Shown here piece after piece: positions 32,732 through 41,904 of a stretch of 64,000 nucleotides of DNA. Origin of the DNA: G963667075 sp963667075 (GTDB lineage: Bacteria; Pseudomonadota; Alphaproteobacteria; Micavibrionales; Micavibrionaceae); the NCBI GenBank assembly GCA_963667075.1, contig OY762938.1, positions 2,046,001-2,110,000 of the forward strand. Reading direction: 5' to 3'. How positions within the stretch are numbered: position 1 is the first letter of the stretch; the number at the start of each line of letters is the position of its first letter. The notes under the pieces are model-generated. The model was given only the letters and a program-made list of their open reading frames with translations, had not been told where the DNA came from and did not search any database. Position numbers and translations under genes: made by a program.

Positions 32732-33001
32732 TTAGCGGCGGATGCCAAGGCGTTTAATAAGATCCTGATAACGTGCTTCTTCTTTGCCTTTTAGGTAATC
32801 AAGCAATTTACGGCGTTTGGCTACCATCGCCAGAAGACCGCGGCGGCTGTGGAAGTCATGTTTGTGACTTTGCATGTGCCCAGACAGGTTGTTGATACGT
32901 TCTGTCAGTACAGCGACTTGTACTTCTGGTGAGCCTGTATCGCCTTTTTTTGTCTCGAATTCGGCGATTAATTCTTGTTTTCTTTCTGCTGTAATCGACA
33001 T
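32732..33001 (-). CDS. rpsO: 30S ribosomal protein S15
   Basis: Small-subunit protein binding 16S rRNA helix 22. 89 aa, the standard length. KGDTGSPEVQVAVLTERINNL and KHDFHSRRGLLAMVAKRRKLLDYL are diagnostic. SD AAGGAG lies upstream of ATG 33001. The last ribosomal gene in the order rimP-nusA-infB-rbfA-truB-rpsO, 22 bp after truB. Confidence 0.97.
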   Translation of the reverse strand: MSITAERKQELIAEFETKKGDTGSPEVQVAVLTERINNLSGHMQSHKHDFHSRRGLLAMVAKRRKLLDYLKGKEEARYQDLIKRLGIRR

Positions 33002-33023
33002 CGTGTACTCCTTTTCTTTTACG

Positions 33024-33980
33024 TTATAAATTAAACACCCGCACGGGATGTATGTCTATGCCTTCCACTTCGACCAAAGCAACAGCTTTGCCATCATGGA
33101 GGACTAGTGCTTCAACAGGTTCCTGTTCTTCTATATCAATGCCGCATTGCTCTATACGAGCGATGTTGTGGCGGGATATGAAGGACAGTTTTTGTCCCTG
33201 TTTTAGCTTTGCTGCTTCCTGATCTGTTACACAGAGCGCCGGGATGTCGTCCAGCATACTCTGAATCGGGCGCAAGCAATTGTCCAAACAATTGTTTAGA
33301 GCCGTGGCACTATGGTCAAAATTTTCAAAAAAGTCCAGAGAAATCGCATCCTCGAGTGTAAAAGGCCCAACGCTTTCCCGTTTTAGCGAGGAAATATAAC
33401 CATAGCAGCCTAGTCCCCGTCCTAAATCACGAGCGATAGAACGGATATACGTGCCTTTTCCGCAGACACAGCGGAAAGAGGCCGTATCTTTTGTGTGCTC
33501 TATAAGGTTAAGGGATTCGATGTACACATCTCGTTTGGCAATATCCACGGTCTCACCGGCGCGGGCGAGATCATAGGCGCGTTTGCCATCAATCTTGATG
33601 GCAGAAAATTGTGGGGGGATTTGCTCTATATCACCAATAAAGGAGGGAATTAGGGCCAGAACAGCGTCTTTTTCCGGCCGGTTTTCTGATCTGTGGAGGA
33701 TTTGACCTTCGGAATCGTCTGTGTCGCGTTCTTCTCCCCATGTGACTGTGAAAGCATATGTTTTTAAGCTGTCTTGTGCAAAAGCAATTGTTTTTGTTGC
33801 TTCGCCAAGGGCTATGGGTAAAATGCCTTCCGCTAGAGGATCAAGCGTGCCGCCATGTCCCGCTTTACGGGCATCCAGTGCGCGGCGTACGATGTTTAGT
33901 GCTTTTGTTGATTCTATGCCTTTTGGCTTGTTCAGATTAATCCAGCCATTAATGAGCTGTCCCTTTTTACGCCTGCCCAT
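33024..33980 (-). CDS. truB: tRNA pseudouridine(55) synthase TruB
   Basis: Isomerises U55 in the tRNA T-loop. 318 aa. Catalytic Asp47 in GHGGTLDPLAEGILPIALGEATK (41-63), with YxF-type strand KTYAFTVTWGEERDTDDSEG and CGKGTYIRSIARDLG. The C-terminal part (about 230-318) fits the PUA-like domain of longer TruB proteins. Start ATG 33980; 2 bp separate it from the rbfA stop, so coupling is likely. Confidence 0.96.
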   Translation of the reverse strand: MGRRKKGQLINGWINLNKPKGIESTKALNIVRRALDARKAGHGGTLDPLAEGILPIALGEATKTIAFAQDSLKTYAFTVTWGEERDTDDSEGQILHRSENRPEKDAVLALIPSFIGDIEQIPPQFSAIKIDGKRAYDLARAGETVDIAKRDVYIESLNLIEHTKDTASFRCVCGKGTYIRSIARDLGRGLGCYGYISSLKRESVGPFTLEDAISLDFFENFDHSATALNNCLDNCLRPIQSMLDDIPALCVTDQEAAKLKQGQKLSFISRHNIARIEQCGIDIEEQEPVEALVLHDGKAVALVEVEGIDIHPVRVFNL

Positions 33981-33982
33981 GC

Positions 33983-34390
33983 TTAATTACCAAACTCGTC
34001 TTCTGTTTCTTCATTGCGGCTCTGAGGGATGTTTTTTAAGATATTTTCTATTTTTTGGGCTTCATCAAAGCTTTGATCGGTAACAAAACGCACGCGTGGT
34101 GTAAATTTTATATCGAGCTTCCGGTTAATCTCTTTTTGGAAGAGATTGGATTCCTCGTTCAAGGATTCCAGGAGCTCTTCAATGTGAAGGCCGCCAAGCG
34201 ACATCACATAAGCTGTGGCCTGCCTGAGATCGGGGGAGGTTCTTACCTCTGAAACCGTTATGTTGTGGGCCTCTTCTATGAGTAGCTCACTACGAAAATG
34301 ACCGCGCTGTAATGTTTCAGAGATCACGTGACGGAGTTGTTCTCCGACACGCAGTTGTCTTTGGGATGGGGCGCGGGAAGGATGACGCAT
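33983..34390 (-). CDS. rbfA: 30S ribosome-binding factor A
   Basis: Late 30S assembly and cold-adaptation factor with a KH-like fold. 135 aa. Family features: RQLRVGEQLRHVISETLQRG near 11-30, VSEVRTSPDLRQATAYVM, and KFTPRVRFVTDQSFDEAQKIENIL near the C-terminus. Acidic tail EETEDEFGN. ATG 34390 lies 38 bp after infB. Confidence 0.94.
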   Translation of the reverse strand: MRHPSRAPSQRQLRVGEQLRHVISETLQRGHFRSELLIEEAHNITVSEVRTSPDLRQATAYVMSLGGLHIEELLESLNEESNLFQKEINRKLDIKFTPRVRFVTDQSFDEAQKIENILKNIPQSRNEETEDEFGN

Positions 34391-34428
34391 TTTCTTCTCG
34401 ATCTCTTTAATTTAAGCCGTTAAAAAAA

Positions 34429-36993
34429 CTATTCAAACGATCTGGCTTCTTCTACGACCTCGAAACATTCGATGATGTCACCTTCTTTGATATCATCATA
34501 GTTTTCAAAGGCCATACCACATTCCATACCTTCTTTAACCTCTTTCACTTCATCCTGGAAGCGTTTTAGAGTTTTGAGAGAGCCTTCATGGATGACTACA
34601 TTATCCCGTAACAAACGAACATTTGCCCCACGTTTTACGTTGCCTGTCGTTACCATACAGCCTGCAATATTGCCGACTTTTGTAATGCGGAAGACCTGAC
34701 GGATTTCGGCCTGCCCCAGATATTCTTCGCGAATAGTGGGGGACAGCATCCCACCCAGAATGGCTTTGGCATCATCAATGGCGTTATAGATCACGTTATA
34801 GTAACGCATATCTATACCATCTCTTTGTGCCAGATCGCGTGCTTGTGCATTGGCACGAACATTAAAGCCGATAATCAGGGCACCGGAGGCTTTGGCCAGC
34901 GTTACGTCAGATTCTGTAATACCACCAACACCTGTGTGCAGGATTTGTACTTCAAGCTCTTTGTTCTCTTCTGTCAGTTTTTCAAGAGAGCCGACAAGTG
35001 CTTCAACCGAGCCGTGTACGTCACCTTTAATAAGGACGGGAAGTTTTTTCTTCTCGCCTTCTTTGGCTCTGGCCATGAGCTGTTCAAGAGACGAATGTCC
35101 AGCTTTGATCGCAGAGGCGGCCTCGCGTTTTTTGCGCTGTCTGTAAGAGCTGATTTCGCGGGCTCTTGCTTCATCGCTTACAACGATAAACTGATCACCA
35201 GCGTCTGGTGTGCCGTTAAGGCCAAGTACCTCGACAGGTTGTCCTGGAATGGCGGTGTCAATATTTTGACCGCGGTCATTGATCAGGGCACGAACTTTAC
35301 CCCATTCAGCGCCAACTACAAAAATATCGCCAATTTTCAATGTACCTTTTTGGATCAGGACAGTAGCAACGGAGCCACGGCCCTGTTCCAGTTTGGCTTC
35401 AACAACGGTGCCTTGTGCTGTTCTGTTTGGATTGGCTCTAAGTTCCAAGACTTCTGCCTGAAGAAGAATCGTTTCTTCCAGCTTATCAAGATTTATTTTC
35501 TTCTTCGCGGAAACTTCCAGACACAGAACATCGCCGCCCATATCCTCAATCACAACTTCGTGCTGAAGAAGGTCTTGCTTAACCTTATTCGGGTTGGCGT
35601 CAGGGAGGTCAATTTTGTTGATCGCAATGATCAAGGGAACATCGGCTGCCTTGGCGTGGTTAATGGCCTCGATGGTTTGTGGCATGATACTGTCATTTGC
35701 TGCGACAACCAGAATAACAAGGTCGGTGACATTGGCACCACGAGCCCGCATTTCAGTAAAGGCCGCGTGACCTGGGGTATCAAGGAATGTAATTTTATCA
35801 CCACCGGAAAGCTGTACCTGATAGGCTCCGATATGCTGTGTAATACCACCAGCCTCACCAGAGACCACATCTGTGGCACGCAACGCATCCAGGAGGGATG
35901 TTTTACCGTGGTCAACGTGTCCCATCACCGTTACAACAGGTGGGCGAGGGATCATGTCAGTGTTTGTATCTTCTTCGCCTTCAATGCCGGTTTCGATATC
36001 TGCCTCTGTCACACGTTTGATCTTGTGGCCGAATTCTTCAACGATCAGCTCTGCCGTGTCTGCGTCAATGGCCTGATTAATGGTGGCCATAACGCCCATC
36101 TGCATGAGTGACTTGATAACATCCGCCCCTTTTTCAGCCATACGGTTAGCCAGTTCCTGTACCGTAATCGTCTCTGGCACAACCACGTCATGAACAATTT
36201 TCTTCGGTGGTTCAGCAGGGTTGAGGGCATTCATACGGGCCTTCTCACGGGCGCGGCGTTGGGCAGCCAGACTTTTTTGACGCTCTTTGGCGTAATCTTC
36301 GTTCAGGGCTTGTGCAACCGTAAGCTTTCCAGATCTGCGACGACCGGATTCCCCGCGTCTCGGGCTGGCGTTGTTTTTCTTCATACGCTCCCGATAGCTT
36401 GTTTTGTCATCTTTTTCGTTGTCTTGCGGTGGTTGATGATGACCGCGAACATTTTTGACAACTTCGGAGCGTTTGCGACGATCATCTTCTTCGCGTTGAC
36501 GTTCTTGTTCAAGTTCGAGGCGCAAACGTTCGGTTTCTTCCTGCTGTTTGCGCTCTTCTTCCTCGATTTCTTTTAGTTCTTCGAGTTCACGTCTGCGGAG
36601 TTCGTCTTTATCAAGCGGTTTACCTTGCTTTTTCTGTTCGGTTTGTTCCTGCTTTGCTCTTTCAGCTTCCTCTGCACGACGTCTTGCTGCTTCTTCTTTT
36701 TTAAGCTCTTGTTCTTCCAGTGCTTTTTGAAGTGCGCGTACGCGTGTTTCTTTTTCTTCAGAAGTCAGACCGTCATCATTATTCTTGTCGTCAACAGGAT
36801 TTTTTCCTGTCGGTGTTTGAGATGATGGCGTCACGCGTCGTCTGCGGACTTCAACAGCCACAGATTTTCCGCCACGTCCACCAGAGCCGACACCAGGTTG
36901 AGCAGGTGCGGTGCTTCCTCCTTTCAGGCTCAGCGTGCCCTTTCCAAGACTTAAGGTTTTCTTCTTTTCTTCTTTTTTCTTCTCTTCAGTCAA
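34429..36993 (-). CDS. infB: Translation initiation factor IF-2
   Basis: GTPase delivering initiator tRNA to the 30S subunit. 854 aa. N-terminal alphaproteobacterial region: KTLSLGKGTLSLKGG, a VAVEVRRRRV strand, then a long Lys/Glu/Arg charged coil (about 80-230). G motifs: GHVDHGKTSLLD, DTPGHAAFTEMRARG, INKIDLP. The C-terminal fMet-tRNA domain ends ENYDDIKEGDIIECFEVV. It starts with TTG at 36993, immediately after the nusA TAA, with AGAGG 6 bp upstream inside nusA. The ylxR-like gene that often lies between nusA and infB is absent. Confidence 0.96.
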   Translation of the reverse strand: MTEEKKKEEKKKTLSLGKGTLSLKGGSTAPAQPGVGSGGRGGKSVAVEVRRRRVTPSSQTPTGKNPVDDKNNDDGLTSEEKETRVRALQKALEEQELKKEEAARRRAEEAERAKQEQTEQKKQGKPLDKDELRRRELEELKEIEEEERKQQEETERLRLELEQERQREEDDRRKRSEVVKNVRGHHQPPQDNEKDDKTSYRERMKKNNASPRRGESGRRRSGKLTVAQALNEDYAKERQKSLAAQRRAREKARMNALNPAEPPKKIVHDVVVPETITVQELANRMAEKGADVIKSLMQMGVMATINQAIDADTAELIVEEFGHKIKRVTEADIETGIEGEEDTNTDMIPRPPVVTVMGHVDHGKTSLLDALRATDVVSGEAGGITQHIGAYQVQLSGGDKITFLDTPGHAAFTEMRARGANVTDLVILVVAANDSIMPQTIEAINHAKAADVPLIIAINKIDLPDANPNKVKQDLLQHEVVIEDMGGDVLCLEVSAKKKINLDKLEETILLQAEVLELRANPNRTAQGTVVEAKLEQGRGSVATVLIQKGTLKIGDIFVVGAEWGKVRALINDRGQNIDTAIPGQPVEVLGLNGTPDAGDQFIVVSDEARAREISSYRQRKKREAASAIKAGHSSLEQLMARAKEGEKKKLPVLIKGDVHGSVEALVGSLEKLTEENKELEVQILHTGVGGITESDVTLAKASGALIIGFNVRANAQARDLAQRDGIDMRYYNVIYNAIDDAKAILGGMLSPTIREEYLGQAEIRQVFRITKVGNIAGCMVTTGNVKRGANVRLLRDNVVIHEGSLKTLKRFQDEVKEVKEGMECGMAFENYDDIKEGDIIECFEVVEEARSFE

Positions 36994-38544
36994 TTAAGCC
37001 TCTTTTTCTTCCTGGGTCGCTTCAGCTTCTCCAGTTGATTCTTCAGTTTGTTTTGTATCATCATTTTCAAACCAGTGTGCCCTGGCTTTCATGATGAGAT
37101 CATTTGCTTCTGATTCTTTCATCTGGGTTTCTCCCAGAATTTCAACCAGCTCATCACCGGCCAAGTCAGCCAAGTCATCACGTGACTTGATATCGTTTTC
37201 GCCAAGCTTGATAATCATGTCGGCACTAAGGCCTTCGAATTCAAGAAGATCGTCTTGAATGCCAAGTTCTTTTTGTCTGGAAGAAAGCTCATCCTGTTTG
37301 GCATCAAGCCATGCGTTGGCACGATTTTGAAGTTCCTGAGAAATTTCTTCCTCAAAGCCCTCTATCTGGTTTAACTCGGAAACGTCTGTGTATGCAATTT
37401 CCTCGACTTTTGTGAAACCTTCCGCAACAAGCAGGTGTGCGATCACATCGTCCACATCCAAGGCTTCGATAAAGAGCGTTGAACGTGTCTGGAATTCGGT
37501 TGTGCGACGTTCTGATTCTTCGGCTTCTGTCATAATGTCGATACTCCATCCAGACAGGATAGAGGCCAGACGCACATTTTGCCCACGGCGGCCAATCGCT
37601 AGACTGAGTTGTTCGTCCGGGACAACAACATCCATACGTTTTTTCTCTTCATCCAGCACTACCTTCGTGACTTCAGCAGGGGAAAGTGCACTAACAACGA
37701 AGCTTGGAACATCTTCAGTCCATGGAATGATATCAATTTTCTCGCCTTGCAATTCATTTACAACGGCCTGCACGCGGGAACCGCGCATACCAACGCAAGC
37801 ACCGACAGGGTCAATGCCGCTGTCATGTGAGAGGACAGCAATTTTGGCACGGCTGCCGGGATCACGGGCCACGGCTTTAATCTCAATAATACCGTCATAG
37901 ATTTCAGGGACTTCCTGCATGAACAGTTTTTCCATGAATTCCGGGCGTGTACGGGACAGAAAGATCTGTGGGCCCCGTTGTTCTTCACGTACGTCATAGA
38001 TGTAAGCCCGCACACGGTCGTTATTTTTCAGGTGTTCACGTGGGAGGCATTCGTCACGGCGAAGCAGCGCTTCTCCGCGCCCAATATCCACGGTCGCATT
38101 GCCGTATTCTACGCGCTTGATTTGTCCGTTAACGATTTCACCAACGGAATCTTTATATTCTTCGTATTGTTTTCTGCGTTCGGCTTCACGCACTTTCTGG
38201 ACAATAACCTGTTTGGCCGTCTGTGCCGCGATACGGCCGTAATCAAAAGGAGGGAGTTCATCGACAAGAAAATCACCGATAGCAGCGTCTTTCTTTTCTT
38301 TTATGGCTTGTTCCAGTGTGATTTGTGCAGCCTCATTTTCAATAAGCTCTGCTTCGCAAACTTCCCGGTAACGTTTTAGTGTAAGCGTGCCGGAGCGACG
38401 ATCAATGTTCGCACGGATGTCAAAGTCATGACCATATTTAGTTCGGCCAGCTTTTTGAATCGCTTCTTCCATAGCACCGAGAACGATTTCACGGTCTATA
38501 CTTTTTTCACGGGCGACAGCATCTGCAACCTGTAACAATTCCAT
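36994..38544 (-). CDS. nusA: Transcription termination/antitermination factor NusA
   Basis: RNA polymerase-binding factor for pausing, termination and antitermination. 516 aa. N-terminal domain (MELLQVADAVAREKSIDREIVLGAMEEAIQ, about 1-120), S1 domain (VNGQIKRVEYGNATVDIGRGEALL), KH domains (GACVGMRGSRVQAVVNELQGEKIDI; LAIGRRGQNVRLASILSGW) and two acidic C-terminal repeats (FTKVEEIAYTDVSELNQIEGF; ENDIKSRDDLADLAGDELVEI). ATG 38544, 27 bp after rimP; the stop abuts infB's TTG. Confidence 0.97.
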   Translation of the reverse strand: MELLQVADAVAREKSIDREIVLGAMEEAIQKAGRTKYGHDFDIRANIDRRSGTLTLKRYREVCEAELIENEAAQITLEQAIKEKKDAAIGDFLVDELPPFDYGRIAAQTAKQVIVQKVREAERRKQYEEYKDSVGEIVNGQIKRVEYGNATVDIGRGEALLRRDECLPREHLKNNDRVRAYIYDVREEQRGPQIFLSRTRPEFMEKLFMQEVPEIYDGIIEIKAVARDPGSRAKIAVLSHDSGIDPVGACVGMRGSRVQAVVNELQGEKIDIIPWTEDVPSFVVSALSPAEVTKVVLDEEKKRMDVVVPDEQLSLAIGRRGQNVRLASILSGWSIDIMTEAEESERRTTEFQTRSTLFIEALDVDDVIAHLLVAEGFTKVEEIAYTDVSELNQIEGFEEEISQELQNRANAWLDAKQDELSSRQKELGIQDDLLEFEGLSADMIIKLGENDIKSRDDLADLAGDELVEILGETQMKESEANDLIMKARAHWFENDDTKQTEESTGEAEATQEEKEA

Positions 38545-38571
38545 ATTTTTTCTTCCTTCTTCTTCTTTGTC

Positions 38572-39087
38572 CTAATGTTCGTTTTTATCGGTAACGTCTT
38601 TTTTCGTGGCGTTGATAAGAGCATCCGTTAGAACCAGCTTAGCTTTATGCACCCTTTCGAAGGGGATTTCAACGGTTTCTCCATCAATTTCCATTTTAAT
38701 TATGCCATTCTCCTCGCCGAGAAGAGGGCCGCGGAACCTTTTTCGTTCGTTAATCGGCGGATTGACCTCAACTTTTGCATCGAATCCCTTAAAGCGTTCA
38801 AAGTCCTCTACACGGGTCAGCGGGCGGTCTATACCAGGGGAGCTAACCTCCAGACGGTAGGCCCCTTTAATAGGGTCTTCCACGTCCAGCACCGCACTGA
38901 TAGAACGGCTGATTTTTGCGCAGTCATCAACGCCTAGATTAAATGTTTGTGGATCTTCTGCCAGAATCTGCAGTGTTTCCGAGGGACCATCAGCATAAAT
39001 ACGCAACTGTACAAGCGCAAAGCCCATGTCTTTAATGACAGGCTCGACAAGAGCGATAACTTTTTCTTCCAGTGCGCTTGATTTCAA
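38572..39087 (-). CDS. rimP: Ribosome maturation factor RimP
   Basis: Early 30S assembly factor, 171 aa. Family features: EPVIKDMGFALVQLRIYADG, GVDDCAKISRSISAVLDVEDPIKGAYRLEVSSPGIDRPL (about 52-90) including the diagnostic SSPGIDRPL, and an Sm-like C-terminal domain. First gene of rimP-nusA-infB-rbfA-truB-rpsO; its promoter should lie downstream of the terminator at 39103-39149 on the minus strand. It may start at 39087 with TTG (TTGAAATCAAGC), as no ATG is at that place. Confidence 0.94.
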   Translation of the reverse strand: MKSSALEEKVIALVEPVIKDMGFALVQLRIYADGPSETLQILAEDPQTFNLGVDDCAKISRSISAVLDVEDPIKGAYRLEVSSPGIDRPLTRVEDFERFKGFDAKVEVNPPINERKRFRGPLLGEENGIIKMEIDGETVEIPFERVHKAKLVLTDALINATKKDVTDKNEH

Positions 39088-39102
39088 CGTCTTTTAGGCC
39101 CC

Positions 39103-39149
39103 TTAAAAAATCTAATAAAAAAGGCGGGCTTCCTTCCGAAAGTCCCACC
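39103..39149 (-). terminator. Terminator between the paralogue array and rimP
   Basis: On the minus strand, GGTGGGACT pairs with AGCCCGCC (39123-39149, one wobble and one bulge), followed by TTTTTTATTAGATTTTTT. It ends transcription from the tandem paralogue genes before the rimP operon. Confidence 0.7.
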
Positions 39150-39216
39150 CAACCATGATAATGATCGCGATGTCATGCTGCTTATATAAAACGGCATGAC
39201 ATCAATGTCAAATGAA

Positions 39217-40056
39217 TTATAATTTTATATCATAGGATTGCGGTAGGCGTCCAAGTACAAGCCTGCAATGTTCAATAGCATGCTGTGCGGTTTGATAGAG
39301 TTGATTCTGATCCCCTAATTTATCGCGCGCTTCCTCAAACGCGGCTTTTATAGAGAGAACACCATTTGTGTTTCTGGCGTCTGCGAGTTCTTGTACTGTT
39401 TCCTGATAAGGTCTCCAAACCTGAGCAGGATTTTGACGTACCGCATAGATGAACGGGTGTATGGTTTCTTCTTTCGTGATAGGTTGAACGGCCTCTGTAA
39501 AAGCAATGCGCATTTCCGGCGCAGGGGCTTCTGTGCTAACAAACAGAAGTTCTTCTTCTCCAAGGAATATATCAAAACGCGCTCTTTCGTCAGGGAGCAG
39601 AAATTCACGCATATTCGAGAGGATAAGGAGTTTATGCCCACCTCTTTGGTTAGCCAGTACATCTTTGGCTTTTTCTTCTACGATATCATATATATCTGCG
39701 TTTGAATTTGCTCGAATTCTAAGAAGTTGTTCTGCTGCGAAATTTATGCCGTCAAGCTGTTTTCCTGAAACAATCTTATTAAAAATAGAGCTTTCATAAA
39801 AGCTTCTTTCCAGAAGAATCTCCGCATCAGAATCCTTTAAAACGGCAGCAATTACGCCTAAACATTTTACAGGGATATTGGGATCGGCTCTAGCGGTGTC
39901 TAAAAAGCTCTGATTTTCAAAGAGTTCTTCTATCAGTTCTATTTTATTCGTTTCTGTGGAAAAGAGGTTCTGTAATCTTAAAAAATCTACAGAATCCAGA
40001 CAATCCGCAAATCTATAGCTTTTTAGCCAGCTTGTTTTATTTTTTTGTCCAAACAT
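39217..40056 (-). CDS. Tandem paralogue 1, uncharacterised family
   Basis: 279-aa soluble protein; no recognised domain. It shares with its neighbours: ELFENQSFLDTAR, IRANSNADIYDIVEEKAKDV, ILSNMREFLLPDERARFDIFL, PAPEMRIAFTEAVQP, TIHPFIYA and a C-terminal AIEHCRLVLGRLPQ. Predicted largely helical. Begins MFGQKNK, as does paralogue 2 (MFGPQNK). Last gene of the array; 13 bp separate it from paralogue 2, and a terminator follows. Composition is slightly more AT-rich than the rimP operon. Function unknown; the full set looks like recent duplication followed by divergence. Confidence 0.78.
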   Translation of the reverse strand: MFGQKNKTSWLKSYRFADCLDSVDFLRLQNLFSTETNKIELIEELFENQSFLDTARADPNIPVKCLGVIAAVLKDSDAEILLERSFYESSIFNKIVSGKQLDGINFAAEQLLRIRANSNADIYDIVEEKAKDVLANQRGGHKLLILSNMREFLLPDERARFDIFLGEEELLFVSTEAPAPEMRIAFTEAVQPITKEETIHPFIYAVRQNPAQVWRPYQETVQELADARNTNGVLSIKAAFEEARDKLGDQNQLYQTAQHAIEHCRLVLGRLPQSYDIKL

Positions 40057-40069
40057 TTCATATTTTCCT

Positions 40070-40906
40070 TTATTTCACTTTATATACTTGGGGGAGGCCG
40101 GCAAGAACTTGATCACAATGTACGATTCCATCTGTTATAGCCTGCCTTGTTTCGGCGTTAAACGGTGCTGTGTCTTTTGCGTCATTGAAAGCCTGTTTTA
40201 CGTGGAGGATGGATTCTGTATCATCATTTCTTACAAAGTATCGTATTTTAACCTGATAAGGTTCCCAAACATGGCGTGGGTTGTTTCGTGCTGAATAGAT
40301 GAACGGGTGTATGGATTCTTTTTCTGTTCCCGGTTGAACGGCCTTTGCAAATGCAACGCGCATAATGGGAGCCGGATATTCTTTGGTAATAAACAGAATG
40401 TCTTGTTCTTCAAGGAAATCATTGAAACGTTGTCTTTCTTCTGGGAGCAGACATTCGCGGATATTTGAGAGGACAGTGAGTTTCGTGTCTCCTTCCATGA
40501 GCATTACGCTTTCTGCCCGTTCTTTTGCAATATCATAGATATCTGCATTTGAATTGGCCCGAAGTTCAAGAATGTCCTTTGCCGCGGTTTCTATGCGGTC
40601 AAGACGTTCTTCAAGAATGAGGCGAGAAAAAATAGGGCTTTTATAAAAGGTTTCTTGCAGAAAATTTTGCGTGTCTTCATTGTCCGTATAGGCCGTAATA
40701 GCTTTTATGCAATCCATTGCAGGGGCAAAAGAGTCTTTAGATAAGGCCAAAAAGCTCTGATTTTTAAAGAGTTCAATGATAGCTTCTTTTTTCTCTTCTT
40801 CGGTCGCATTGGAGAAAATCTTTTCGATTTTTCTTACATTTTCCGGCAGCAAAGCTTCAAAGTGAAATCGCCGTATCATATCAATTTTATTTTGCGGTCC
40901 AAACAT
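40070..40906 (-). CDS. Tandem paralogue 2, uncharacterised family
   Basis: 278 aa. Same architecture as paralogue 1: ELFKNQSFLALSK, LRANSNADIYDIAKERAESV, VLSNIRECLLPEERQRFNDFL, PAPIMRVAFAKAVQP, SIHPFIYSARNNPRHVWEPYQ and GIVHCDQVLAGLPQVYKVK. A shared Asp-Ile-Tyr-Asp-Ile and the strictly kept IHPF-Y segment suggest functional sites. No signal peptide, membrane segment or catalytic motif. 13-bp gaps on both sides indicate one operon with paralogues 1 and 3. Confidence 0.78.
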   Translation of the reverse strand: MFGPQNKIDMIRRFHFEALLPENVRKIEKIFSNATEEEKKEAIIELFKNQSFLALSKDSFAPAMDCIKAITAYTDNEDTQNFLQETFYKSPIFSRLILEERLDRIETAAKDILELRANSNADIYDIAKERAESVMLMEGDTKLTVLSNIRECLLPEERQRFNDFLEEQDILFITKEYPAPIMRVAFAKAVQPGTEKESIHPFIYSARNNPRHVWEPYQVKIRYFVRNDDTESILHVKQAFNDAKDTAPFNAETRQAITDGIVHCDQVLAGLPQVYKVK

Positions 40907-41402
40907 TCTATAGGGTCCTTTATTTCATTTTATGGGATTCTGGCAGGCGTTCCAGAACACGATTACAATGCTCTATGGCGAGATTCGCGGCTTTTCTTAG
41001 TAGAGGGTTTCCGGTTTTTTCTTGTGCTCTCAAAAAGGCCTGTCTTAAATGGAGGACCCCATCTGTATTCGTCTGTTCTTCAAAGTCTCTTACTGTAAAT
41101 TGATACGGTTTCCAAGCACAGAGTCGGTTGTCTTGTGCGGCATAGGTGAACGGGTGTATGGTTTCTGCTTCTGTTGCAGGTTCTACGGCCTCTGTAAAAG
41201 CAATGCGCATTTCAGGGGCTGGGGGGTTCGTGGCAACAAAGAGCATGTTTTCGGATTCAAGGAAATTGTCAAAAAGCTCTTTTTCTTTAGGGAGAAGGAA
41301 TTTACGCATGTTTGAGAGGATAAGGTATTTTCCTTCTCCTTTGTAGTTGGCTAGTATCTCTTTGGCTTTTTCTTCTATGATATTATATAGTCATTTGAAT
41401 AA

Positions 41403-41885
41403 TTAACGATACATATTGATAATTTGATCGATGGATTTTTCATGGTTGTATTCTCTGATTTTCTTAAGAGCGCCGAAGTCGCCTTCGATGGGATTGAGAT
41501 CTGGTGAGTAAGGCGGCAAGAAAAGCAGGACTGCGCCTTTTTTCTCTATCAGCTCTCTGGTTTTGGCAGATTTGTGGAAGGTTGCATTATCCATGATGAC
41601 AACGCATGTCTCATCGAGGCGCGGGCAAAGCAGGTCTTCGAGCCATTGATTGAAGATGTCTGTATTGCACGTGCCTTCCCAGAGCTGCGTTGCGGCTAGT
41701 GCGCCGTCTGGCATACGGGCGGCTAGAAAGGATGTGCGCGGGCGTTTGTTTCCTGAACGCTCGCCGTAAACCTTTTGCCCTTTGGGTGCCCAACCATACT
41801 GACGGCAAGCACAAAGCTCAAAGCCGCTTTCATCTACATAGATAATGTGCTTGCCGCCTGAGGCGTACTTGTACCAGCGTTTCAA
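41403..41885 (-). CDS. IS630-family transposase, catalytic part (ORF B), copy 1
   Basis: 160-aa DDE domain: first Asp in IIYVDESGFELCACRQYGWAPKGQ (about 15-38), second Asp in CVVIMDNATFHKS, and Glu in LPPYSPDLNPIEGDFGALKK. The frame extends upstream without a start through WRYKEARRYEKVRRKFLK, which joins ORF A's sequence after a frame change at an A8 run (41936-41943 on the plus strand as T8). It lacks its own convincing SD, so translation as a fusion is likely. Confidence 0.9.
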   Translation of the reverse strand: MKRWYKYASGGKHIIYVDESGFELCACRQYGWAPKGQKVYGERSGNKRPRTSFLAARMPDGALAATQLWEGTCNTDIFNQWLEDLLCPRLDETCVVIMDNATFHKSAKTRELIEKKGAVLLFLPPYSPDLNPIEGDFGALKKIREYNHEKSIDQIINMYR

Positions 41886-41904
41886 GAACTTGCGGCGAAC
41901 TTTT

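Noticed and set aside
34825..36111. 428-codon plus-strand open frame opposite infB
   Set aside because: Infinitely better explained by IF-2 on the minus strand, which has all G motifs; the plus-strand product is Cys/Phe-rich and unlike any protein I recognise.
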